A stretch of 64,000 nucleotides of DNA from Cyclina sinensis (GCA_012932295.1 JAAONU010000004.1:9858630-9922629); one strand, 5' to 3'; positions 48,802-63,160 are shown, counted from the first letter of the stretch. Notes: generated by a model not told the origin, from the sequence alone. Translations and numbers: made by a program.

Positions 48802-49146
48802 CAATGTTATTTTGTTGTACATAAACAGGAATTAACAAATCCTTACACACTGCTTTGTTTTTCTTTGACGCCCATGCTTGCCCACATTGCAAGGTTAGCA
48901 TTTGAATTTTAGGCGGACTTTTTATGCGTAGCAGACGGTTGCCATGCGGTATTTCCGGTCCTCCGGAACACTTCGAGATATTGCCTGAAAGCCATGCAAG
49001 CAGCGAAAAGTGATCCACGAGCTGCTACATACTGACTTCCAAAACACTCCCCATAGCGATCAATGGCTGTATTTGCACACATACGCGTATGAATTGTCCG
49101 CCATGATGCATAGATTTTGATTAGAGCATTTTCGAATACGATAACT

Positions 49147-50308
49147 TCATGCATTTAGGAAAAGTTTTGTTTCACTTCCTTGCGACGACCGTTCACTGTC
49201 CGTGCACCTGTTTGTTTCACAACCCTGAACTTTGTTTTCATTCTGCTTATTGGCTAATTTAGCCATCTGTTCATGGTAATGATATGCGTCGTATTGAGCA
49301 TACATGTCTGTACGCCTTCTTAATAAATACATTGCAAATATTATAAGTGCTAAAAGTACGCAAACACCGGCTATAGGCACTGCGATATAAATAGGATTGA
49401 GCTTAGAGTTATCGTTACTGTTCGGACAAGGCGCCCTCTCTTGGTCATATTCATATCTGACGTAAGGGTTGTTGTCTCCTTCGTCTTTGTCAAGGGATTG
49501 GTCGTACACGTCAGGCTCTGCGACTGAAATATGTAAGCAATTTTGTAATTAGTGTTATCATTAATAGCTGCATTTATGTGTAACCTATCTAACCTGCATA
49601 GACGTTGCTTTTATGCCCAATAGATTAAGCCATTCTTGTTAGTTGGACGAGTCCATTTTCAATTAAAAGGGTTTCTGGTATAAATTTACAATATCATTCT
49701 GTTTAGGGAAAAAAGTCCTTTATGCAAACAGTGTAGACCCTAATCAGATGCCGCATATTGCGTCGTCTGATCTGAGTCTGCACTGTTTGCCTATGTCATA
49801 TTTCGCAGACCCTAGAAGAAAGACTACTTGAAAATCTGTCATTGATACTTTACTCATAATCTCTTATTTTCTAATGTGAAAAGAACAAACGTTGCTAAAG
49901 ATACTTTTATGTTATATTGTGCGAAAGTCACATTGCCTTATTCTGAGAGAACCGAAATTTCGAATGAAGAGTGTTGTGTCAGTTGAATGTATGAACAGAT
50001 TTGTGAATGCGAAGGTGAAAATTTGACAACTAGTAACAAACCTGGCTTATCAGTTGGTTTAATCGGAACAACATCCCGGTTACAAAAATCGCCATCTTTA
50101 CAGCAGAACAAGAACGGCCACTCTGGGTAATCTCCAGACGCTAATTTCGATGGCTTCCGATTCTCGCATAGCAACGGCGTCTTGTCGTTAATGCAGCCAC
50201 GTGTCACCACGGAGTTCATGTTTTCAACATAGCAGAAGAATTTCGCTTCACACGTTCTGCGTCGCTCCGCTTGACAATCCAACGTGGTACATTCACAGCT
50301 AATGCTGC
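49147..50308 (-). CDS. BAMBI: BAMBI-like TGF-beta pseudoreceptor, exons 2 and 3 (first exon not found)
   Basis: Exons read 50308-50042 and 49523-49147, joined in phase 1 with GT-AG ends; exon 2 also starts in phase 1, as expected after a signal-peptide exon. Exon 2 encodes a three-finger activin-receptor-type ectodomain: CECTTLDC, TCEAKFFCYVE, RGCINDK, LLCENR and the closing CCKDGDFCN. Exon 3 encodes a juxtamembrane linker, one membrane helix (IYIAVPIAGVCVLLALIIFA), a basic stop-transfer LLRRR and a tail of about 75 residues with no kinase domain. BAMBI lacks the kinase and damps TGF-beta/BMP/activin signalling by sitting in receptor complexes. The VPIAG at the membrane segment is shared with vertebrate BAMBI. 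About 214 residues are visible. An alternative is another short activin-receptor-fold membrane protein, but the domain order favours BAMBI. Confidence 0.82.
49605..49815. mobile_element. Short interspersed inverted-repeat element, copy 3 (BAMBI-like intron 2)
   Basis: It contains TTTTATGCCCAATAGATTAAG, less one base, at the left, then GACGAGTCCATTTTCAATTA, AAGTCCTTTATGCAAACAGT and the core TCAGATGCCGCATATTGCG. Its outer ends are decayed compared with copies 1 and 2. Confidence 0.65.
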
Positions 50309-53300
50309 CTGCAAATTGAAAAAAATCAATTAAAAAGTTATTATGACTACAAAAGAAATTTTTTTGTTTTAAACACATCTCCATGTATAAAAGGAGTGTT
50401 ATCCTGTGGCTTATTCGCGAGACAACAGTAAAGATGCGCCTACGAGAAATCTTATCATACGTGATTTGGCGAAGAAATAGGCAAATTTTTATATATTTTT
50501 TTACTTCAAATTGACATTTTTCGGATATTTTGGCCGAAAACATAAAGCAATGTTAAAACTCGGCCACCGTTTCTTCACGTTTGCCAGTTTGACATGCGCG
50601 ACAACTCTGTATTTCTATTAAATTACCGTTTAAGTTTAGTCTACCTTTGATAAGTTTCTTTTTTAACTCTATTTTACAAGATTTTTGTGTATCCGTTGAA
50701 ATGTTTTACCTGTAGGTATAACACATTAAAAATCTGGAATTCAACATTGTATAGGTGGCAGTTAAAACAAATTTATGATGGTATCAAATCGCAACTATGG
50801 TGTATCAGATGGTATCACAGATTCTCGTGCATTTAAATAAAGCAATTTTATTACACGGCGGCCAGATAACAGTGTTAAAATACCTAACATAAGTATAAAC
50901 TTATGACATTTTTTGTTCAAATCAGATCAGGGCATTAGCAAAAAAAATGTTATCATAAATACATAAGGAAGCATGCATTTTTTTTTTTTTGAATGGCACA
51001 TTTTCAAAAAGTGAGGATTTTTTTTTGTAAAATTACTGAATTTAAAATGGTAAGTTTTCCCGCAGATATGATAAAAGTTATTGATTTTGATTTGTAGTTG
51101 CTTTTAATGTTTTGGGTTTTTTCTTGTGCACCGTCAAGATATTTTATATGAAATAATTTTTGCGCTGAACAACTGTTCCTGTTAGATATTTTTTTAAGAA
51201 ATTAGGTCAGATATTTTTTTTTAAAAGATATCGTTTGAAGTAAGAACATCATTTGTAATGTTTGCGTTAGAAAAGAAACCATGCCTACACACGATGACTT
51301 AATGATATAATGAAAGGATGAAACCTGGAGTGAAATAATACAACAAAAGTATTCAATGTTGTGTTTAAGTGAATAAATGACACATGTGTGTGTCAAACTA
51401 CTGCATGGGGAACAGACAAGAGTAAAAAAGCTTTTAATTACAGTATAGAATATCACTTATACCCAAAAACCTCGGCTAAAATTAAAGGGTACCCATGCGA
51501 GTAGTTTTGAAATATATCATTTTGTAAAATTAAACAATTTCGTGGTAATTCATTGCAGATAAGTTTTACGTCCGATTTTCATAGCAAACTTAAGAGCGGA
51601 ACACACTTTCTAAAGGAAGATTTTGGCATTTTTATTGCATCTAATTGACATAAATATAATAATTCATGATTTATGTATCTGAATGAATTGAGGGCCTTCG
51701 TTTATATTTTAACTAGCAGTAAAACTTGGATTACTATTTTTATGCATTAGTTATTTCTTCGAACGATTTCTTTCATCAATAATGGCGCTGATTTCAAGTT
51801 TATTGAACACGGGCAAAACGTTCGTCACTTGCAAAAATTTGAAGGCTCATCAGAAATATGTTCTAGAATATTCTATTGCTCTTAACGCAATTTTACATGT
51901 TTGAAGGGAAACCGGATTCATGTCTAAACACTTTCATGTCTGTAAATGTTGATGAACTTACAATATACAGAATAAAATGAAAATAAGACCTGAAAATTTT
52001 CTTTATTTCAAGTGTTTTACCTTTTTTCAATTTAAATCCAAGAAACAGACCTTATGGTTTAGAAAGTTGTAAATTAACTGCCTTCGAAAAAAAAGTCCCC
52101 CATTGTTAACATGTCTTATTAATGAAACGATACTTGGACTTTTAATGAAGGCATATGTTTAAGAGGGGTACATATCAATTTATTTAACTGTTCTCTTTGT
52201 AATGAAGCAGGGTTGTATTTATATAAAGCAAGAAGTATTTTACTACATGTGTCGTATTTTCTGAAGCAAACTGTAAAGATTTATTGTATACATTTTTTTG
52301 TGCAGCCGAAACTATCTTCATTATAAAATTCTTCACAGTTCTGCATACAGGAAACACTTAGTTGAAAATGACTTCATTAATTATATAAACTGTCTTGAGG
52401 TCATGGAATTAAAATATACGGTGTTCAGAAAACCGCTTGATGCATACAAATCATAAATAAAGACAGAACATATGAATTATTATGACAGTTTTATAAGATG
52501 ATGTCTTTAAGAAAACAGCATGAATATTTAGCGGGAAAAATGAATCGTGTTCTGCAAAGTTTAATTATGTCACATGAGCGCCGCTTTCATTTAATATGTC
52601 AACACAATTTTTTATTAAATAAATTTGTCTGTGTTGTATTCTTTTTACAAAAAAAATGCGTTTCACTTTATGAAATCGTTTTATCATCAGATCATTTTTT
52701 ACGTAAACATAATAGATAAATAAATAAATTTTGTTGCGTAGTTAACTTCCTGTATGTAAGACTGAAAAAAAAGGTTTATGTCAAAATTATATGTTCTTAT
52801 ATGATCTGAGTTATATTCTGTTCGGATCAACTATGAATTAACTAAAAACAGAAGCTCTTGACAACACGTCAGTTTTGCTTGTGAATAACCATTTTCTCTC
52901 AAAAATAATAACATTTAAAATCAATTTCAAAAGAAAATGGTTCACAAGTCGAACTCTTAAAACGCTCATCAAAGTCGTTGAATTTCGCACAACGCGGCTC
53001 AATCTATTCAAAGATGTTAAAAAAGACAAAACGAAAATAGCTTTTGGATTCGAACCAAACTTTGCGCACGGTAGAATAAAACAAGGGCAAAGTTTTAATT
53101 AATTTAAACTGAAGAACAGTATTCAAGATAATTTTCTTTGCGATTACTTATCATTGTTCATCACGCACTTGACGTAAGAATAGCTTTATTTTTTAGTCAG
53201 TCTTTATTTAGTTTGACAAATGGTTTTGTTTAAAGCACATGTGTATACAATGGGATTTATCATTAATGCATTATAAATGCTTGATTTGGTGGAAATTATT

Positions 53301-56136
53301 GGCTGCATATAACATGCAAGATTTGACCTGTCCTTCCCACGTAGCCAATCTGGCACTGAAATAATATATATGGCATATATTATATAATAAGTGATTTGAT
53401 ACGTGTCCGTTTAATTGTCCGACGTCAGTTGTTTGACCCCGAGGCCGCAGCTGTTATTTGTTTCACAATGTTTGAATTTAAGCAATCATACTTTTTTATA
53501 TTTCTTAGTTATTAGATTAAATGGTCATAAGTGACTTGATGTAGTCACTGTTCTTTTATATAGTTCCTGTCGCAAAATTCGGATTGGCCTTGGGCCTTCG
53601 ACTCCGGGGCAAATACAACGGATCTTGGACAAATAAATGGGCCTTTATCAAAACACTTATGTAATAAACGTGTAAAACATAGCGTCCAGCTTATCTTTAT
53701 GCGGTACCTAAATGGACAGTTTTATTCAGTGACCGAATGGTGAGTGAAGTCTGGCTGGAGATATAAAAAAAAGATACGAGGCTCTGAACAAGCGATTTCC
53801 GATAATAAATATGACTAGACACCTTTTTACAGGCATTATAATGACCAATATAATCTATAACCGGAAATATGTACGTCTCGGCCATGCAACAGTGGAAGGA
53901 AAATGACTCTACGTCGACTTAACGTTACAAAAGATTCAACGATTAGAAAATTATGTGTGCGCTATTTTATGGTGTCCCTTTTCATCCACATTCAAAAATA
54001 TGTATGTCTAATGGTCTTTAATAATAACAAAATATTTTTTCACACGGGTCATGACCACTGTACATCCCCGAGCTATCGCGAAGATTTACGTGAAACTTGA
54101 CCAACGGTCACTTCACATTATCGTCTGACTTTACTGTCCACTATGTGTACATTTACTGTCATTTGAACTTAAAAAAATGACCAGTTGACGGGTGCTAATC
54201 TTCACTGACCATCGCAAACTGTCAGACGGACCTCGTGTGATCAGATGATAATGATAGGAAAGCTCTGACACCTGTTAGAGCCCTAAAATCCGACAGGTTT
54301 ATAATTCGGCGTTTTATTGAAATGCGGTCCAAATGTTGAAAAGACTTTTAAGATTGTGAACTTAGATAAAATCGGGTAAAAACTCGCTCTGTAATAAGTT
54401 AATGACAACCCGGTGTATACGTGTGTATAATTAGTGAAGCAACTGAGGCATGTTGTCAAAACATGTAACTTATATGTTTGTTTTATTGTGTCACGAGTTT
54501 CACCTGAAAGAACCACACATAACTTAAGAATTAAAAAAAAAGAAGTTCGCGAGGATTCTAATTATAAACTTCAAATGTTTCTAAACTAATGAAAATTAAG
54601 ATAAATAAAGGCGATATAAAAAAGTTTACTATAAAAGAGCAAACATGCACCCACTCCATCAACCTATATGATCTATTCTGTTCTGTTCTCTATCACTATA
54701 CGACTCGTATATGAAATCTAAACACTGTTTTAATATAGCTTTAAGAAATTATTTTATCTCAAAACCACTACTTTCATGAATGTATGGTTATTTAAAGAAA
54801 TGACGAGCAAATGAAACTTCATCCTTTGAAGCAAATAAAAATATAAACCAAACATTTCTTCAAATTTACGCTGATTAAAATTCCACAGAACAACCCTATA
54901 TTTATTAGAAATGATTTGTTTGTTTCGTGGGAGAATTTCGCTTTATGACGCCATCTTGTTCCACAAGTGCTTAATTTTATGTCGTCATACGGGGATTTGC
55001 AGTGATCGCAAAATGCAACATCGGAATAAAACGCTCATAAAATCTAAGTATGTACTTGCAAAAATCGTAGCGGTATGTAATTTAGTTTAAGATTTGTTCT
55101 AAACTTATGAAAGTCTCTTTTTGTTCGCAAACGACTATAAAACGAGGTCTGGAATTTGCCTGTTTGATAAACCATCTAGCAGAAGCGAGTGATTCTCATT
55201 TTAAGACATTCTAACGATGCTTCGCTAATTAGTTTAGTTAAATTTTATTAGCTACATATACTAAGGGAAAATTAAATAATTCTTCCGCCCATTATTTCGT
55301 TAAAGGCAGCGTTCGCCATAAAATTGAAAGTAATCAAGAGTCAAATTGACGTGGCGCCATGTCTAACTGCATAACAACAGAGAACTAATATTTTATAATC
55401 TGGGTATCCGGGTCTTCTATTGCGATACTCGTGTTCACTACACAGTAACCACAATACACGTAGCATACTCAGCTTGAAAAAGAGAAGTACTTGTATTTTG
55501 GCTCGCGTTGTTAGCCTAAAGTTTGCCAAAATGGACGCAACAATATACAGGCATAGAAGAAGTAAAAATCTGGAAAAGGGCTGTATAAATTGAACAAAGC
55601 ATACCGAGAACACACTATATGTAGAAGTTATCTACAAGTTTTATGTGGGTTTTTTTATGAAGATTTTGATTTGGTCAAAAATAATTTCAATCTTGAATAT
55701 ATTACTAAAAAGATTAAATAAATGAAGCTGGTTATCAAGCGAAACATAAGACATGCAGGAGGAAAAACATAAAGGGACAAATCTTGCTTACATAGGCAAA
55801 AACACTGCCTAAACTTGTTAATCTCTGGATAATCTTTACGGCTGTACTATTCTTTAAAAGTCCGCTATTTCTCTTTCTGCGAGCGCTTTACCTATCTGTA
55901 CACTAGACGTTTTTAAGAGTGTATCTACAGTTTGTTTATCTATAAAAATGTGTACAAACATTTTTGAACCAGAGTAATCTTTCCGTTATCATTGTTATAG
56001 CTGTGTGAATTATGACGGGTCTGATAAGTCACAGATATATACTGATCCTGGTTCCTTCATATCCCATTCAATATCTTTTTGAAGTTTCTGATGACAGTGC
56101 AAAATTTTGAACATAGCAAAAACAATGAGTATCAAC

Positions 56137-56200
56137 TAAACCCATTTATGCTTAATAGATTATGCCCCTCTTCTTAGCCGGACGAGCCCATTTAACAGTC
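56137..56200. mobile_element. Fragment of the short inverted-repeat element, copy 4
   Basis: Only the left end is present: TAAACCCATTTATGCTTAAT followed by GCCGGACGAGCCCATTTAAC. It matches the first 60 bases of copies 1-3 and then stops. Confidence 0.6.
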
Positions 56201-58920
56201 TTGTTATGTAATGAAATTGGTGGAAATTGTTACCATTCGGCAATGTTTGTTCTTAAACAGTTCCAGCATCTGACAGAAATTGCTTAATTCCAAGCATACT
56301 CTCACATATAACTGGTTGAAATAATTCGTCAAATGTTTGGCAAAAAGAGTCCTGACTAAACAAAATTGTGTTCTTTGTTGTTGTTGTTTTTTGTTGTTTT
56401 TTTTTTGTCGGCGTAGCCGTCTCACTCACTTATTTAGGGATGATGACAGAAGACAATGCCGAATGAATTTTTGCACACGACTTCTAATGAAGATATTCTT
56501 AAACTTAATAAAAAATGTTACGCACCATTGTTTGTTGGGATGACAAAGAGCTGAAATATATGCTTCATATTCACGAAATGTTAATAAAGTGTCCTGACTG
56601 AATTACAGTTTCTTCGATGATTACATTGGTAAACGTTTACACCCTATCTCGGGCCGAACGTATATAAATATCTGTACAATACAATCGATACTTGTAAAAT
56701 ACATTCTCCGCATCAATGCCATTTATTTTTTTAAAGATATCTCTTGCCTAAAATAATATTTTTGTACTGTCAAACTATATCTAAAAGTCATGTTGGTTGG
56801 TTGACTAAACCACATAACCGGCATTCGGTGAGATGTCGGAACGGCTTCAGCTAATGACCCCAACCGACTGTCTGTTAAAATCGAACTAGAACCATTTGTT
56901 TGTTGTCTGAAAAAAACAAAAAAACTGACCTTGCATCTTTTCAACTAGTTTAGTTAACAACTCTCCCCATGCCATACTTTTTTTTTCTAACTGTATTGCT
57001 ACGGTTTTTATAATATGGAAATCAAGACCTGCGTTTTGTTTTTATTCCATGTTATACGAGTAGTTTGTTTTGATAGCTTTGCTCCAACGAACATTACCCA
57101 GCTGCCTAATTAGTTATTTAATTTCCATAACACTGGCAAAAATAGCTAAAACAATTTGTAAATAACCTAATCCAAAGGCACTACGTGCATAGTTACTTTA
57201 GTTTGTTAAATTGAATAGTGACTGCAGGTGCGTGTGTCAAGGTTTTCCAGTGCAAGGCAATTTCATCTATGACAGTAACCTCTGATATAATGTTTAATTG
57301 TTTAATATATATGCACGTGTATAAAATAATGCAAAATGTAAAGATAAAGGCATTTATAAAGAAAGGGCACCAAAATCGATCATCTCGTTAAATAGACTGA
57401 CGTTCAGAAACTCGATGACGTCATAAATGACGTAGCAGTGGTCAAAGAATAAGATCAAACGACAATTCCTTTTTTAACAGAAGTCTGTATTTTGTTTTTT
57501 AATGTCTGCTGCATTTGCAATTTCTCGGATACAAGAAGAAAGTATATTTCAATGAATTCTTAATCGACTTTCATTTATATGACATTCCGGATTGCAATTT
57601 TAACATGTAAGATACAGCTTTTACTAAACCATGAGAATCTACAAGTTATATCTATTCCTGTACAAAGATGATATCTATTTTTCGGATAAAATTTGATATA
57701 CCCAAAATATTCTAATCCAGTCTAATAAATTATTTTAAATCTAAAATTATGGGATACATAAAACTCCCTTTATGGTTTCGTATCATCACGATATATAAAT
57801 GTAATAACTTTAACGGCTTTAAATTGTGACATAAAATGTAGAAAAAGATGAAAATATAAATAATAAATAGGAGAAAAAGAATTAAAAAGAAGTAAGTAAC
57901 ATTATACAGAATACAATGGTTGTTTGGAGGTTGTTTTTTACATAGACAACTGTGATGAATTTTAACTTATTGCGGTAGATGTATAGCTTAAAAATTGATA
58001 AAACGACACTTATTTGGAAGCGATTTTGGCTCTTCTTATGTAAGAATCGCAGAATTCCTGTTAGTTTCTGTTATTTCCAATGATATCTTAAAAGCAGTAT
58101 TCGCATTGCAGATTTCATTCCCTCTATCAACTGCATACTCGCGATTCTGTGCAACAAAAACACGAGATTAGAACATTCTTAGTTAGAAGCCGGAAATTCC
58201 GAAAATGATCCGAGTCATAGGGGCGCATCTTGATCAATACTTCATTCATTATCTAATTGTCTGCAAGCCTCTCTGTGGCGCCGACATTCATCTACTGGCA
58301 AACAAGACTTTGACATAAATACTGAAGCCGGGACATAAAATTTGAGAACTTAGTCTCCAAGTTTTATTGCCTTTAGAACCATGGATTAACTAGAAATAAA
58401 AAATATCATAAACAATTCTTGGTAGTGTAAATAAATGCGCTTGAATATTTTTTTGTCCTTCTGCCTCACTGTTGTTGTGATGCCTCAATATCTTTTCCAA
58501 AACAACGACTTTTTGTCTGCTATTTAAGGGAGTTTCGTTGAAAATGATTTCTTTATCAGATACCATTTTTTGTTCAATAAAATTTCGTATCATTATGAGG
58601 CGAATTGTGAATGAAAGCTTCTAAATCTCTGATAGCCAATATAAAAAAGACGTAGCCGAAAGATGGTTGTTTATTGTGTTTTAGATAATCTTGTTAGATT
58701 ACATCATGTTAATGAGCATCACAACTGATCTTTTCGTCACAATTATCTTTATGACGATGATAATTATCATAATCATTGTCATCATCAGTAGTAGAGTTAT
58801 CCACACTTTGTTTTCTTGTTATTTAAGTTACACAAACTTTGGCTCAGACATGGTCCTCGGTTTAACATAGAGAAACAGCATGTTGATGACTTTGCTTAAA
58901 ATGATTTCTCTTTCTGAACA

Positions 58921-59075
58921 CGGAACAGAACAGAACAGAACTGAACATTCATTTATTAACTCAAAACTTATTTAAAACTTTTAGTTACATGAGTATATAG
59001 TGCAACATATAAGTACAAAGTCTAATTCAATTCACATGACATGAGTGCCCCGGTTGTGTTATACAGAGAAAAAAA
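58921..59075 (-). mobile_element. Possible 3' end of a non-LTR retroelement with a TTCTG-repeat tail
   Basis: On the minus strand the stretch ends AATAAATGAATGTTCAGTTC followed by repeated TGTTC units (GAACAGAACAGAACAG on plus). A short repeat tail after an AATAAA-like run is typical of LINE or SINE 3' ends. No reverse transcriptase was read, so the copy is truncated or non-autonomous. Confidence 0.4.
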
Positions 59076-60629
59076 TAAAGAAAAAAGGAAAAAAGGAAAG
59101 AAAAAGTAAAGATCTTATTAAAGAGTAAAGGTTAGGAAGGAGTGGGTGGGGAAATGTCATGGTTACGCAATATAGCTAAAGCTTTTTTACATTCTTCTAC
59201 AGAAAATTAAAATGCTTCACATTCTGTTTACTGAACTCCACAACTCTAAATCTTACGAGCAAAGTAGCAGGTTAGATGGAACAAAACTGTCTTCTGTATA
59301 CTTATCATTTACATAAAACACATTTATTTTTACGGGTTTCTGAATATTCCTTTGACACACGGGCGTATAACATTTCTGTTGGCGTGAAAAAGTACAGTTT
59401 TTTTGTTGTTATGATAAATGAAATAAAAACTATTCAGTGCGCACGCAGCTGTTCCTTGTTTTCCGGACGATTCAATTCGATGATTAAAGCGCCTCTTAAC
59501 TCTGATCTACTCTCGTCTGCGATAATATCAGAATGTGAATACAGATTTTGGAATTTTATTATCCAGGATGAAAACAAAACAAAACAATACAACTGTGTCA
59601 TCTATGTATGTATATTTAATTGGTTAAATGCGGGTTATCTACCATGTTGATTATTCTTACGGATACTGACTAATCTAAGTCCTTCGAAGATGCTTTATGT
59701 TGACTGTTTGATACATGTAATTCCTACACTGATTTGCAATAAGCATTTTATATTGTATTTGTTCACGTCAAAAAGTTGAATGAATCGATCAAATGATCTT
59801 ACTTCATTTGAAAGAGAGAAAAAAAACATCCTAAATATTGTACAGAGTTTGAATATTTTAGTTTGTTTTCTAAAATATTAACAAACTGTTATGTTACGCA
59901 ATTGCTCTGGAATGAAGACTTCTTTCGCTAAAGCATAACCGTAAACGTTTTCAGAGCAGAAATCAGAGTATATTTAACAAATAGAATGAGACGCAATTAA
60001 TTCTCATAGTGGTTCTACAAAATTCTCTGATTATTCGACAACCTGTCACGTCTCCCTTCATTGCGAGGATAAAATAATCCCAACAATCTGCTCCCCGATT
60101 TTTCATTTCTGATATTTATAACGTAATGAGATCTATACGACTATTGATATATCTAAAAGGCTTTCAAAGAAAACCTCCTCTTGCGCTAATGCACCGGAAT
60201 TTACGTTTAACATATCAGAAGATCTAATTGTACGTATGTTTCATTTCAGTGGATATCAGATATCCGATTCGTGAAAAAAAAACACAACGATCTGACGTTT
60301 TTTTTTTTCTAAGCAAGGGAGGTTACTCTAGATACTCTAGATTGATCGATTGGCAGTGGAGACTGGAACATAATGATACCATTTTCAAGTTACGTTACCT
60401 TCCACATAATTAAAGTTCTTGATTGTTCATCAGTTTTACATTTTGATTAGAAGGCAAAAAAATTATCTGAGATAAAGTGACAGCCTAGAAGGTAAAAGTA
60501 ATCTGAGTGTTCTGTTCGAAGTAATGTTATGTGTAAATTGTAATGGGGAAAAAAAGAACACAGGTTTTTAGCTTTCAATACTTTCATGTTATCGTTGATG
60601 TCAAATAAAGCGAAATACAGACGATACCA

Positions 60630-60702
60630 CGAAACCACGGATGCAGCATGACACAACGAAACAACGGATGCAGCATGACACAACGAAACCACGGAGCAGC
60701 TG
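60630..60702. repeat. Short tandem repeat of ~31 bases
   Basis: Units containing ACGAAACxACGGATGCAGCA and TGACACA occur twice, with a truncated third (ACGAAACCACGGAGCAGC). This is local tandem duplication. Confidence 0.7.
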
Positions 60703-62159
60703 TCATTTCTACAACATGTGACACTGTAATTATGGCATAAAAAGACGAATTGATGAGGAACTACAATTAAGAACTTACAGGCCAAAGCATTCTTAGACGA
60801 CCTTCACATTTGTCCACAGTAGTGAACAAGTACACGTCGATAAACACATGTTGCAATCCCTGGTGGGAACAACACAAAAAGAAACACACTTGACACTGAT
60901 AGCTGATCAAATGTAATTAACATCACAAATCTGTTTATATCTGAATAATTGAGAATATGTTATGGCTATATGTACCAGATTTTCTTTTTAATCATTCTAA
61001 GTATGTCCACATGTTACGATGCCTGTTTTATACTAAATTGGGAGAAACATTTCGTTCATATACATATTCATGTTAAAAGGATTTTGCTTTAAATCTCATA
61101 GAATCAGAATAATTATGAATGTTTGAGTCAAGATATTATCTTAACAAAACAAAAAAAAATATGGCCCCCATATGTGGACACCAAGGGGGCGAAGGACAGC
61201 GGAGTACTCAGGAACAGTATTCAACATATGTGTCATTTCTACTTGACAAAAATGTAAGGCCCCTTTTAGGGATGTCATGGGTGTTCTAAAGGTAGAATAA
61301 CAAGGGAAACTGACAGGTCATAAAGCGGTTTCTCATGACTGCAGACTACATTTAACACCACTGTACCAAGTTTACGGAGCTGTCCTCATTTCAAAGAATG
61401 ATTCATGAATTACGAGCAAAACTATATAACTTTAAATGAATTAACACAAGGATATACAGCACTTTAACACCGACATTTTCAAATTATACCATGTCTGTAG
61501 CAGATCATTGTAAATGAAGCAAAAGTGAAGAAACCAGGTTTTGCTGATAGGGTTAAATTAAGCATAACCACATAAACCCAAACAGACGCCGTGCTAAAGT
61601 CACCTACGGTTATCTTTATGTAATACATGTTTATTCAGGAATTAGATTCCTCTGACGGCAAAACAGACTCCTATTTTCATCATGTTAGCTCTTCAAAGAC
61701 TTGATACGTTTGTGAATAGGAAAGAATTTAGCAACCTCTGCGTGTGCTATACGGCTTTTGCATTTTATTCCCGGAAAAATTTAGACAGCCGTTTCTTAAA
61801 AATGGTCCAAAGAAATTATATTTATACCAACTAACCTTGTATATTTTACTAAATGTTAAGACAAAGTATACTGGAGTCGCGTCCCCTATTGTAAGTTTCA
61901 ATCGAATTATTTGGAAAAATATGTTCGGTTAGCATCGCTTTATTCCGTCATTGTTCGAGATTCCGTCGACAACCTCCGATATTTATAGGACAGTATTCCT
62001 GTACTATTTATGACAAGGTCTTTAAACGTTTAAGTTGATAGCGCTTTTTAAAAAAAGAGATGACAAATGTCGAATGTAAATTTTAAAAGAACTCCTTTTA
62101 GCTTATAAAACAGACATTTTACAAGCTCACCATGGATTGGCTGTACAAAAAGCGTCATA

Positions 62160-62240
62160 TTTATCATGATATATTATCTAAAATGATTATGATGATGAAA
62201 ATGATGAAATGAAGATGATGATGACACTACAAATATGATG
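62160..62240. repeat. ATG/GAT-rich low-complexity tract
   Basis: Loosely repeated GATGATGAAAATGATGA units. A similar imperfect tract lies at about 58752-58795. It is simple sequence. Confidence 0.7.
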
Positions 62241-62744
62241 AAATAATCCTTCCCAGTCGATATTTTCAATGAAAATCTCAATAACGATTGCTTTTTAGGC
62301 AATGTTTTCTAATACCCCATAACCCATGTTTGCAATGTATTGTTAAACATTGTAATACACATTGGTACACAAACATGCATGGAAAAAAAATCTCTCAGAA
62401 GATTAACGGATATTTTGTTACATTCAAACTGATTATTTCAGAAAAGTCAACACCAAAGGTGCCTACACAAACAAGGCATGTTTAGAAAGCAAACAAATCA
62501 ACAAGGACCACAGACTCCCTGTGTTTGCTTACATGAAAATGTCGACAAATTTACTGCCGCTATCGTTTGTATACAATAATGTCTACATTCATCAATATTT
62601 TCCTAGGTATTGTAGCTTACGGAAAATTAAGCAGTCACGTGACCGATATATATATATATAGGAAAAAAAACACAATATGTCTGCAAAAGAGGATAAAGCA
62701 ATGAATATATATTAATACAATTGTTCTTCAGCAGTACTTTTGTC

Positions 62745-63160
62745 ACATTGTAGCAATAAGCAGTAGATTATTGTCATATTGTTGCCTAGATACTGTAGAC
62801 TATAGTCACATTTACAATAAACTGTAACTAACTGTTAACTGTAGACTATTGTCGCATCGCTAGGAATTTACTATAGACTACAGTAATATGATTGCCTTTT
62901 AAGTGTAGTCTATTTTCGCGTTGCTAGCAGTTTACTTTAGACTGTAGACTATTGTCACATCGCTAGGAATTTACTATATACTACAGTCACATCGCTAGCA
63001 ATTCCACAGTCACATTGTTGACAATTTACTGTAGACTATTGTCACATCGCTAGGAATTTACTATATACTACAGTCACATCGCTAGCAATTCTACAGTCAC
63101 ATTGTTGACAATTTACTATAGACTATTGTCACATTGTTGGCAATACTGTAGATCATATGA
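62745..63160. repeat. Minisatellite with ~30-base units and an 87-bp higher-order repeat
   Basis: The basic unit is of the form 'ACTATTGTCACATCGCTAGG' plus 'AATTTACTATA'. An 87-base block starting GTAGACTATTGTCACATCGC at 62944 recurs at 63031, nearly unchanged. Flanking units are more diverged, so the centre was probably amplified last. Confidence 0.85.

Larger units (their letters stand above)
43810..49146. other. Intergenic sequence between gene B and the BAMBI-like gene (convergent)
   Basis: The AT-rich stretch contains the 3' UTRs of two convergent genes. A somewhat more GC-rich patch at about 45430-46150 may be an unassigned dispersed repeat. A TTG microsatellite lies at 47323-47353. 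Two CACGTG motifs occur near 46588 and 46621. No gene is supported. Confidence 0.55.

Noticed and set aside
48909..49154. 81-codon minus-strand frame whose ATG overlaps the BAMBI-like stop
   Set aside because: It falls in the expected 3' UTR, shows no recognisable domain, and overlapping cistrons are unlikely in an animal nuclear gene.
50309..50543. N-terminal extension of the BAMBI-like open frame upstream of 50308
   Set aside because: The stretch has the pyrimidine-rich acceptor CAATTTGCAG at its end and a non-signal, low-quality sequence. It is intron read-through, not the real N terminus.
55341..55613. Hydrophobic minus-strand frame as the BAMBI-like signal-peptide exon
   Set aside because: It starts like a leader, but the only plausible donor in the right place gives phase 2, not the required phase 1.
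59276..59650. 124-codon plus-strand frame
   Set aside because: No recognisable domain, no good start context and no matching neighbouring exon. Its length is within chance for a scan of this size.
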